Assembly (NCBI RefSeq): GCF_014839805.1
Contig: NC_051120.1
Location: 3,596,001 to 3,660,000 of the forward strand
Source of the DNA: Manduca sexta
Lineage: Eukaryota > Arthropoda > Insecta > Lepidoptera > Sphingidae
Reading direction: 5' to 3'
DNA: 64,000 bases
Shown: positions 11,429 through 22,800 of the stretch, in pieces
How the letters are laid out: the number at the start of each line of letters is the position of its first letter
Position numbering within the stretch: position 1 is the first letter of the stretch
Translations under genes and position numbers: made by a program
Notes under the pieces: generated by a model
What the model was told of the DNA's origin: nothing
Databases searched by the model: none
What the model saw: the letters and a program-made list of their open reading frames with translations, nothing else

Positions 11429-12488
11429 TTACTCCAGTTTGGATAAAGCTTCAATTGTTTTAATTAGTTTATAATCAGATGACTCATTTTTGCGCATATA
11501 AACTAAACCGTCCTTAATCCATACAAACTTGTAATTAAGTTCTCTGGCTTTCATTCTTGCCGCTGCATGTACACTTTTCATAGTTGGAGACAGATGTTCG
11601 TTTATATACACCGCACGCCGCTCTCCCGCTATTCCAAGGTGGGTACTGTTTAATTTATCCATATTTGTGGATGCTCTCTTGTTGAAAGTGATGGCAGCTG
11701 CAAGAAAGTCATTTCTGATTCTAGGACAGCTAAATTTCACCAACACAGAGCGAGGACGCTTGCTATCCCGATTGACCTTAGATATACGGGTACAAAGATG
11801 TAAGTCTGTCTCATTTAAGTTATAATGAATTGTATTGGCGATTTGTTGAACAGTTTTGAACAAATTTTCAGCTTTATGTTCCGGTATGCATTGTATCTCA
11901 AGGTTACTAGCTCGGGAATGTTGTTCCATTTGGGTAAGGCGGGTACTGAGGCTAGACAGGTCTTTCTTGAGTTCGAGATTCTCCGTTTCTAAACATCTTA
12001 TCCGATCTTCCTTCAATTCAAGATCTTTTTGCACCTGTTCGTAGTTGTGTTGTAAACAGTGAAGGCTCTCATCAACCTGAGATAATCTACTCAATACCTC
12101 ATTAATGTGAAGGTCGAACTGATGAAGGATGTTGATTTTAAAGTCATCCAATAAAGAAGCCATATCATCGCGAAGTTCCTGCCTAAGGTCATTATCAGCA
12201 GGCCGATGTGTTGAATACACTTTTTCGCAACGTTATATTCGATGCTTCGGAGTTAGATGATGGGCTGCAAGTTGACAGGTTGATCTGGCTGGTAAAAGAT
12301 TTCTTTTTTGCACATGCTAAGCAAATCCAAGATGATTTGAAGTCCCTAGTTAGATCTCTGAACTGTTTTGTTTTCTTCGGTCCTTCAATGCATTCAAAAT
12401 GGTATTTAATCTTACATTCATAGCATGTCAGACAATTCAGAGAAGGTGATTGACTCGAGCAGCATCCAAATTTGTTCAATTTCGACAT
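11429..12488 (-). pseudogene. LINE ORF1 (PHD finger, coiled coil, L1-type RNA-binding domain)
   Basis: It starts MSKLNKFGCC at 12488. A Cys4-His-Cys3 PHD-like finger follows: CLTCYECKIKYHFEC, then SSWICLACAKK. A frameshift near 12200-12220 leads to a second frame with a heptad coiled coil (about 12150-11930, with LELKEDRIRCLETENLELKK) and a C-terminal RRM-like part (YKFVWIKDGLVYMRKNESSD). ORF1 proteins bind LINE RNA and form trimers. About 350 residues, the usual size. Confidence 0.75.
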
Positions 12489-12560
12489 TTTTATTTTATT
12501 TAAAATCAATGTCGAATAAATCAAAATTATAAACAGCTCCCTCTGTCAACGAGTAGAAGA

Positions 12561-13659
12561 TATAAAATATTGAATGTAATAAAAGTTAATTTTTCAATGA
12601 ATACAATAGATGGCGGCAACGTTCGAACCAATTCAAATAAAAAACGGCTTCTGTTATAACCGCCAATGTAGATTTACGAGTAGAAAAAAGTATAAAAACA
12701 CTTCTGCTTCTTTTGTTTTTAACACCACCACTTACAATTAATAAAGTCACATCCAATTTCTGGTCACTAAGTTCTGTTTATTAAGTTATGCAAAATTCGT
12801 ACTTGTTAGTTGTAGTCCGCACTGATATGCTAAGTAAACATGAAGAAAGTTACCAACTCATTAGATAACACTTGATGATCTTCTAACACCACTAAAGGCA
12901 CTAGTGAAACGGTTAATTGCAATGTCAGATACGTTTATATATTTTTAACAGTATTAATTAGTAGAGCACTATGAAATTTCTGTTTAATCGAAGAGCGCCA
13001 CCTAGCGAACTGATTCATTTGATCTTATTTGTTTGTTATTGGTTTGAGAAACGCATTCTCGATGACTCTCAAAATTTTCTTCTTTCATGAGAATCGTTTC
13101 GTTAGCGTTATCGTTCGCATCTGGTGCGTTGAATGGACGCTTGTTTTGCCGTGACTCGTTGTAATCTTGTTACACGGATTCTGTTTACATCGTTGCATCA
13201 TGTTTTCATAGTGTACGCAAAGAATTTATCGTAGCCTATATTTATATTTAATTATTATATAATTTTGTATTTTTTTTTTCTATGCAACTGAATAAAAGAC
13301 TAGATGAAAATGCTACTCTCCTGTTAGTAAACGATACGATCGCCCATAAATAGTAGTAAGACCATGCAGAAATTTCAATGACAGAGTACTGCGTGGCTCT
13401 TCACTGCGCTTTTCAACCAGACACAAGATGTCTCATAATTATCTATCTGATAGAACTTTAATCTTTTTCTATATCAAAAGTGCTTTATTGATAAATAATT
13501 TCTTCACTTCCGTTAGAAGAAAGATATTTATGCGTCCTATGTAGACTACAGTATCATCGTCCATAAAGATATTAACAACGCCTTGTTCAACATTCTCTTC
13601 TGTATCTCATAGTATACCAGTAACTACTTCATCTTTAACAAGTACTCTTTCTTGACCAG
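12561..13659. other. Stretch upstream of the first visible KASH exon
   Basis: No coding exon is seen. 13040-13220 is somewhat GC-rich but has no splice-flanked open frame in phase with exon 1. Probably intron. Confidence 0.4.
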
Positions 13660-13830
13660 GTATTACAACGCGACGTGGAATGCCACGGTCGGATCGTGAG
13701 CTCAGTGGTGCGGCTGTGCGGCGGCGGTGACGCGGCGCGCGCGCTCGAACGTCGTTGGCACCTCCTGTACCTGCGGGCGATCGAGTGGCAGTGTCATCTC
13801 GAAGCGTGTCTTAACAAGATCAATACACAG
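13660..13830 (+). CDS. klar: KASH gene exon 1 of window (spectrin-like helix)
   Basis: Acceptor ttgaccag and donor GTGAGG flank 57 codons, phase 0 at both ends. The peptide starts VLQRDVECHGRIVSSVV and holds ERRWHLLYLRAIEWQCHLE, a tryptophan-bearing amphipathic helix typical of spectrin-like repeats. There is no start codon context, so this is an internal exon and the upstream exons must lie before the window or be hidden in the repeat-rich 5' flank. The exon is strongly GC-rich compared with its surroundings. Confidence 0.8.
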
Positions 13831-16800
13831 GTGAGGTGGTCTTCATTATTACGTAGAACCTTTTTTACGCGGAGAAATACATTTACAGTATTCCGCCTTA
13901 CTAAAATGAAATAATTTATTTGGATCTGTAAAATGTCATACATTATTTAGATTCGGTCAATATTAACGCTACTAATAGTTCAGAAAGCAGTTCTCACTAG
14001 AGAAGAACGGGCAAGAAACTCTGGTGTTGTTCTTTTCAACATCAGTTTAAGGTATAAACTACAGTACATGATACAGAGAAAGAAAAAAAATACAATTGTT
14101 GTTTTTATTGCTGTTTAGAGCAGTTCAATTACTCATCGGCCTATCTTCATTATTACTTAGGACGAGAGTAGACTAGGTTTAGCAAAGAAATGGCAAAATA
14201 AAACTGTAACTTTATAATTAAGAAGAAAAATGAAGAGCAATTTTTTGTCTAATGGTGGAGTTCACCATTGCCCTTCGTCACCAACCATCAATAGCAATGT
14301 TTGATGTCATAAAGTAAAATATTAAGGTAATAAAAAAATTTAAGAGGTGTTTTGTTGAATCTATAGTCTTATTGGCTATACGGAATTTAACAGAACATAA
14401 GCATAACGTTGGTTTCTGGTTCCATGCAGTTAGGTAGGTTTTCTCGGCTTTAGGCTAAAAATCTGGTAATCTATCGGTCGTATAAATGAAAAGCCATATA
14501 CTTGCATCCAAAATATACTATAACGCCTCACTGATAAGGACAGAATATATATAAAATTGTCGTAAAACGATGTAAATAAATTTGAAAGACATCCGTTTGA
14601 TCTCAACCGATCGATATATCAAGTAATGTTTCCGATGTACGCTTCTCTTAAATCGAAAATGGCGGGAAGCCTTTATAAGCGTTCAGCTGAATTAAAACGT
14701 TCCTCGGAAGTTGAAAGTGTTTTACGGCACGAAATGACATGCCAACAGGCTTTGTGATTGCCTCGCCATGTTTCTGATGAGTTTTTGTTGAATGGTCAAA
14801 CAATTGAGTTTTGTATTTCGTTGAATTGCGTCGCGATTCTTTTGTTTTATATTTTAATGTATCACACTCTTATTTTTATTTAGTATGACATTAAAAAATC
14901 AGTACTAAAGTTAATGTATTAAAAATAATTAATTTCAAACCTTATTCAGTTCTAATAAAATCTAAAAAAGGTTTAAAGAAGGTACTAGAACAAGAAGCGA
15001 CCATCGTTAACGCCTGAGTTATGTTAGCGCAATTCTCTATTTTCTCACCCTTAACCCTAAAACGCACGCTGCGTGGCATTTTGTACCATTTCTAGCCGAA
15101 CACAATGGACCAATCAGCCACCCGCCGGCCGAATGTTTGCAAACATGACCGCGGGACCCCAAGTGGCGTGCAAAATTATACCATTACTACCCTGCCATTT
15201 ACACACAATCACGGTTGATTTATACGAAACACTTTCATTGGAGTTTTTGTACCCTTCGTCTATTTTAGTGTTTTCTATTATTCAATATGTTTTCCAATCT
15301 GTCGCGATAGTTCATAATTGCGAACACCAACACGCGTGAAAGAATTACGATACTATTTAAAAATATCTTTTTATGGTTTGAGAGACAATAATACGCGCCG
15401 CACATATTTTGGTGACGTCATAAAAGTTTCATTATTCTACCTTTACTTTATGTCATTATTAACGGCGAATACTCATATTTATTTTGATCGTGCTTACATA
15501 CAAAAATAATCAGAAATTGTATGCCCAATATTTTTTTAAATCTATTAACTAAGAAACCCAACTAATATGGTTTTATTCATAACCTCGCTTCACACATTAC
15601 AATAAAGGGTATATTCGACCCCGCACCCACAATTGCCGTTGACTATTAAGTGAATTAAAGGGTTAGCCACGTGTCCTCCTCTATGAATCACAGTAAATAT
15701 GATTTGTGGCGCCTAGGACCCATTCATACTAATAGTAAAGTTTACATAGAGACAGTTTGGGATATTCTATTTCTATGGCATATTTAATTTATAGTTCCAT
15801 TGAACTGTAAAAATATCCTTTGGGATATTAAATAAGAAATAAATTGAACCGTAAATTAATTTATGAAAAGAATTAATTTATAAATATTTATAGTTGTATT
15901 AAAGAAAAATATCATTTTGAATATTAAAGCGGAACTAAATTGGGCCGTAAGTTCATTTGTGTAAAGTATGGGTGTAGATATTAAAATTTATTTTACAAAT
16001 AGAGTTATGGGACTCGTGCGGTGATATATTATGGGAAACTTCATGGGCAGCGCTGTTTTAACATTCAAATGAACGATAAATATTTCATTTGGGATATAAA
16101 ATAGTAGGAAATAATGCATTGGTTAAATGTTTACTGTAAGTAACGAACTGACTGTGCGACATCTACCTGATATTTTAGTCAACTTCGAGTATATTTTAGG
16201 ACTTGGTCTAATAGTGATAGGACCTCCTCCTTATGTTTTAAAATAGTTTTCCTCGACTCGCCGAGCTTCACTGCTCGGTGTCATAAAATGCGTGCCGCTG
16301 CTGATCCTGGCTTACAGGAGTTGTAGTGGTGGGTGTGAGGGCGGGCAAGTCTCTAATAGTGATAGGTGGCAAATTTCGTCAGTTAGACTTAGTGAAAAAA
16401 CTCATTTTTTATAGTTTATATGATAATTGAACCAATCCCTCACCAGTTTTACAACGCAATAAGGTACAAGACCAATTAATAAATTAAAAGCTTAGACATC
16501 AGAAAACTATTATACCTTGTCAAAAGACAATAATTTTGATCAGTCAACATAAGAATGAACCGTCACTTGTTTTACAACCCTAATTAGGTGCTGCAAGGAG
16601 ATGAAAACTAGAAACGTCTGATAGTCACTCTCACTTGTTACAGGCAGGAGCATCAGTGGAAGCTGCAAGCGACAGTGACGACGAGCCTGTTCTGAAACAG
16701 CCAAGGTTAAGCAAGCGAGGATCGCCCAAGAGTCCCCGAAGCCCAAGAAGTCCGAGGAGACAACGCACGCCGGTCAATGCTAGGCACAGAGAGAACTCCA

Positions 16801-19800
16801 CTGATAGTAGGCAATCTGCCTCCGAGGTTAGACTCATCATTTTTATTTTTTCCTAATATGTAAGCATTGTATTTATAGCTCTGGGTCGCCCACTACCCAC
16901 CCCAAAATACTACGGTGCCCAGCCCTGTACACTATATTCGTTAGGGCACTGGCCTCTCTAAGACCATGTCTGTAGCCCAAGGTAGTATCATACACTTTCC
17001 AAATCATAGGCATTAGCTTCCTATTGCACTGAGAGGATCTGCACCCTCTACTTTTCCTTTCATACCTCTGTCTAAACTTGATGATGGAGTACAAAAAAAT
17101 GTATAGGAGACATGGTAATAAATATGGCATTTTAAACAGATTTATAGTTAATGTAATACACGCAAGGCAGCAGATCTATTATTCAAGTAATAAATACCAG
17201 CCTTTTGTCTTGTCCACCATGTCTGTGATTACCAGAACTGTAATCAAAGTGCCTAGTGTTTAACAACAGTAATGTTTTCTTTTATGTCATTCGCTTCCAT
17301 ATATTTTCATTAAAATACGCATTGTCGCGTAACATAAAATGACTAGTCTTGACTGTTTAGTTCTCCAGTTATATTGTAATTAAACTTTTTGACTTTATAA
17401 TGTTTTTTTTATGTTTAAGCGCATTATTGACAATGAAATAAAACGGATGTTTTTGCTGTTTTATATTTAATTTTACTCCCGAAGTTTCAAACACTATAGC
17501 ATTCGTGGTCGCGGGACAGACTAAATTTTGACTAGTCTTCTAGGACTAAGCTTTAAAGGTGACTTTAAAGTTTCGAGCAACAGTTGAATATGTTACAGGA
17601 ATTACTCTTATTTTGAAACCACTACATTGACCAACATCTGGACTATATGTTAAATTTTACTTCATGCAGTCATACAAGTTGATAATTTAACAAATTTTTT
17701 TTATTATAGGAGGAACAAGAATATGTGCTAACGTACACGTGGCGTGGCTTTGGATCTGACTGCGAATCGGAATTGATGAGGGAACAAAACAAAATGGCGG
17801 ACGAGAGAAGAGTGCCCGGCGCCTGCGACGACATCAACGCCAAAACCACCGACCAGACCGTGCCAGTTAATGATGATCAGATTGATGGTAAGCATGTTGT
17901 CGTAGTTGATAGATCACCGGTTGTTAGGGTAATAGATTTTCAATAGTGAAATAAAAAGAATAGACATACTCCTGAGTAAATCTGATTAAGTGTATCAAAA
18001 ATATTTCAATGAAATAATATCTTGTACATTATATGTAGATTACGTACATATAGTGTGATGAAGGAAACCATCAGTGAAATGGTGACGATTATAAGCATTG
18101 CAACATTATAACTCATGAATCCAAATCTTAATATACCCGCTGCATTCCTGTTTTGAGTAACTGTGGCGTGAAATAAAATTACTCATATTAAAATATATAC
18201 AAATCTAATTTCCAATCTTAATCATTTTATTGCCTCCATTTAACAAGGAATCATCTGATATCCAATTTCACTCGGTTCTGCAACGGGACATTTGAGACAC
18301 GCTATACTGGAATCTTGTTAATATGTTGCGAAATTCAATACACATTCACGGGCAGTGAAGGGAAACATTGAAGGACTGTTGTAAATTCCTCGTTAAACAC
18401 AGGATTTTTACATTTTAACTCTATACTTGCTTTATCGCTCTTTACATCGTAAATTATAAATAAATTCATGTATGAACGTAATTACCTTCTTCGTTATTCT
18501 CTGACATGGCACATTAAGAAAAGTCGCACTTTTTACCACATTGCTGACTTCTAATGAATATTAATTCTCATAACTCACGGGTGAGTTCTTAACGAACTCT
18601 TAAATGTCATAATAGTCAATCAATCAATCGGCGCTCTCTATTTTCACACAAAAGTGAAACAATCTGTCATCGTTCATCGTCGATTTGCATTTATAAACAA
18701 TAGCCAATTGTTGTCGGTAATAACAACAAACAAACAAACAAATGTATGCAAATATTCATTCACGTTCTCATTACGCTGTTACAGGCCTAGAATTGAATAC
18801 CTCAGTGAACATTGAAGAGAAAATCAGAACTCCACCGACAGTTATAAAAAGAAAGAAACCAGTCGACACATCGAAATTTAACCAGACTGATAGGAAATCG
18901 AAACACTTAGCAACATTCTATTTTAGACATCATGATACTGATTCGGATAGGCAGATGATCGAAACAGATGAAAAAAGCCAAGAAGAATCTTCTGAAGAAG
19001 AATGGACTTACGTCGGAGGTGGTAAGATTGCAAATGAAGATTCGACTGATTTAATGACCTCATCCGTGGAGATACAGTGCGAATTGCCGTTAGACGATAA
19101 GAAACCAGAAGAGAAACCAGCATCGCCAAAACCGAAATTGGAATCATCAACACCGGATTTGTTAAGAGTTGAAAACACGAGATGTAAAGATATCGAGAGG
19201 TTGGTGAATCAGGCTGAGGAACTGGTACAAAAACAGGCAATGGCTAAGAAGAAGGGCGCTAGGAACTTCAAACCGCTAAGTTTTGAAGAGGAAGGCAAGA
19301 GTGTGAACAGGAACAAGATGTCGCGGATCAAAGAATGGCTGAATCAGAGTTCTGACGGCAAGAATGAGAGCAATCAGGTACGTAAATAATATAAATTAAG
19401 GACAAATTGATATACTTTCTTAGTTGGTAAAAAATACAATTAAGCGTTCTATTTATTTTTGTGTATCGAAATTCGAATGGCTTTCTCCATAAATATCAAT
19501 TAATAAAAAAAATAATGTAACAATCGACGAACAGACCTCTTAATACTATGAAATATTAAATATTTTCCAAATCATAATTATACTTGAAAAAAAAAAACAA
19601 ACCATGAATCAGAATCATAATGTACATTCCAGGGCACGGAAAGCTACGACGCGTCAGGTGAATACACGACGGAGAGTGAAGTGGACACGTCGCTGACGTC
19701 AGAGGAGAGGAACCTGCACTCCTCGATGGACATGAGTACCTCGACATGCACGGTGACGCCGACACATCACGCGAAGGTACGAGTTTATACGTTTGTGAGT

Positions 19801-22800
19801 GTTGTGTGTTTTGTGTTGTAACTATGTGGTGGCGTCAAAGGATATTTTAGGGTTTTAAATGTTTATATGATAATCTTTATGAAGAAGTATGCACGCGAAC
19901 AGTCGATAGAGTATATATATGTAGAGTGTTTATGATCACAGTAAATTGACCTTAAGTCACATAGTCCTATGATGACTACAGATGACAATAAAACAACTCT
20001 TACAGATATGACTGTACTGTCTTGGTAATTTTCTTATCAACACTAATAAATTTCAACTTTCATACATAATATTGTATATTGACACCGACTTACACCATCA
20101 TGATCTCACCACGTGACTAACACTAACATGGCGGGCAGGTCCAACTGCGCAAGAAACGCGGCGGCGGCGGCGCGAGGCCCTGGTCCGTGTCATGTATATC
20201 GCAGCTGGGGACCCTAGCAGGGCTTGGTGGGGCGCCCACCTCCCTAGCCCATACGCCGTCCGCCCCCGACGCCATTTCGCACAACATGTCCATCTCGGAG
20301 TCAGCTCTGAACACCCTCGCATCGCCTCATAGAGTAACGCCAGCTAACTCCAGCTCCAAGTTGCGTGGCAGCTCTACTACTGTTCAGGTACGGTGTTGTT
20401 TGGTGAGGGATTGTGATTTACAAGTTTGATCTGGGAAGTGAAATCACGTTTTGAGGGTGGATGGTATACAATTCAATACCAGGTTCTTTGTCGACCCAAC
20501 ATTTACTCACAGAATGTTTATTATTAAAATTTGATATTTGTTTCTATAATATTTCAAATCTACTCATAGTATATACTTTTTTAATTTTTTTTTTGTAATA
20601 ATTGTGAACAAAAGTATGGAATGCCTATAGGACATTATGCAATATACGTCCAACTTCCTCGGAGACAAAATTACTTCCTATATATCCTTCCTATATTTAA
20701 TTTGCTCCTAAGCAAATTAAGCCCTAAATAATTTGATAAAATTTATTAACACCACAAACAACTTCTAGTCAGTCCACCAACAACCATTTCTTCTACAGGG
20801 TCACGTGTCCAGCACAAACACAATGACTGAAGCGTGCACATCCTGCGTAGAAGCGAACGACAAGCAGTGTTGGCTGCGTCGGAAGCGGTTGAAACTGCGC
20901 CGCCATAACAACACCGCGGTGAGACGGGAGAGGCTGGTGAAGTCGCTGTCCTTCTGCGGGAGGCTTAGTCCTGAGATAGAAGATAAGCACGAACGAAGTG
21001 CTGCGAGCGATCCGGCTACTAGTAGAAAGAGCAGGTTGGTGCAATTCCATAGTCAGATGAGAATTGTCTTGTCAGTTGATCATGATTATCTTCATCTATA
21101 TTTTATTTACTCACCTGAAACAATAAAAAAATTGAGTTTGCCGCATTTAGTTTATAGTTTACTGTTCATCTTAATCATGTAGTTGTTATAGCTATTTGTG
21201 TCATTGGTACACTTAATACGGCCTTTGTACTTTGTTTTACCGAAACGATAAACTACGAAATATTCAAAACTAAAAATATAGGACTACCAACCATCTTTTC
21301 AGATTCGACACAACGTCGACATCAGGCAACGACAGTGACGAAGAACTGATCAAGCAGCAACTGGCGACCATCGCTAACCTTCGCAAAAGCATCGAGAAGA
21401 CGCACATATCCAGCAGGGAAGAGAGTGCCATTCCAGAACAGAACGAAACCGAGGGTTTCAAGGCTGAATTCAAGTTGGGACCAGCTGGTGGTACAGTTAG
21501 ACCAAGGTTAGCAAGGAGTCTGGAGAGAGAGAGGAACTTCCTCGCGCTAAGTCTTGGTGATCCCAGTCAGCTGTGGGACCTCAGTATGGACAAGGATTCA
21601 GATGTGGACAAAAGTGTGACGGCTGGCACGGAAGAGCATAGTTCGTTTTCAGAACAAGCTTGGGATTTCTATCAGGTAAGATTATTTATAGATTGTGATT
21701 GTAAATTAACGTTTGTTTTATAGCTGTTTCAACTAACCATTCTAAAGCCCGTAACATACACATATTTTTTGTACGGAATATTGGATTAATATTTGTTTTT
21801 CTCATCCACAGGAGAAATACAATTCGGAACCATATTCAGAAGCCCCGGATTCAGACGCCGCGCGTCGTTTACTGGAATTTGGCGACGATTACCGAGCGTT
21901 CTTAGACTCGCAATCGGACTGCTGTTCTAGTCTGTCCGCGCAACCAGAGAACGACATAAGCCCCAGTGGCACGCGCAGGCGTCGACCCCCCTCCGAAATG
22001 TCCAGGGAAAGAAGCTTGCCTCGCTACAAACGCCCAACCAGAAACTCTCCCGTCGAAACACCCTCAAGAAAGCCGAAAAAGTCCATGTCCAGTGCAGAGC
22101 GCAAAAAGTCACTACTCGACAGCCTAGAGAGGTCCAGAAACAACACCAGCATAGAGAGCAGCGATGGAGTCCGGCGCAGGAAACCCTCAGAATCTGAGAG
22201 AAAGAACAGCAAACGCTCACCGGAATTCGACTTGCTCAACGTGCAGGCGCTCAGCCGCAGACGCCACAGCTCAAACATGACCAGCGACGAAGTGAACAGC
22301 TCGCTAGAGTACACAGAGGTGAACAACCGTCCGGACATACTCGACTCGCTGACCAGAAGGCGGCGGATCGAGAAAGACGGCGAGACGGAGCTGCAGAAGG
22401 TGGCGCTGTCGGAGCTGCGGCGGCGCTCCACCGAGAGCGGCGACTCGGAGACGGAGTCGTCGAGCCCCAAGAAGCACAGCCGGCGCAGCCGCTCGGGCTC
22501 GGAGTCGGGCGCAGGCGCGAGCGCGGCGCGGCTGGTGCTGCGCGGGTCGGGCGCGGCGCTGGCGGCGGCGGAGGCGGCGCTGGCGGCGGCGGACGCGGCG
22601 GAGCCCGACCTGCTGCGCGCGTTCGACTACGTAAGGCCCACATTCGATACCGATTTCAGCAGCTGGTCGGACGGGCCGGAGGAGGCGTGCGGCCGGCGGC
22701 GGCCGCGGCTCCCCGCGCGCCTCCCCGCGCGCCTGCGCGCCAGGTTGTGTCTCGCCGTCGCCGCCTTCTCGGTTCTGCTCATAGTTTACATACATCTTCA

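Larger units (their letters stand above)
9093..12560 (-). mobile_element. LINE (Jockey/CR1 group), 5' portion
   Basis: In minus-strand order it carries ORF1 (12488-11429), the apurinic-like endonuclease (about 11290-10308) and the reverse transcriptase fingers and palm (10083-9093). It is interrupted by frameshifts and so dead. An ORF1 with a PHD-type finger plus coiled coil and the (TAAA)n tail fit the CR1/Jockey group; the exact clade is not determined. The 5' limit is approximate. Confidence 0.8.

Noticed and set aside
18742..18784. ATG upstream of exon 4 as a translation start
   Set aside because: A proper acceptor at 18784 joins in phase with exon 3, so the upstream codons are intronic unless a separate promoter exists.
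20098..20322. Minus-strand frames opposite exon 6
   Set aside because: Low-complexity Arg/Pro shadows of a GC-rich exon on the plus strand.
22024..22643. Long minus-strand frames of 130-148 codons across exon 9
   Set aside because: Shadows of a GC-rich Arg/Ser/Ala coding exon; the plus strand has matching splice phases and the minus strand has no splice context.
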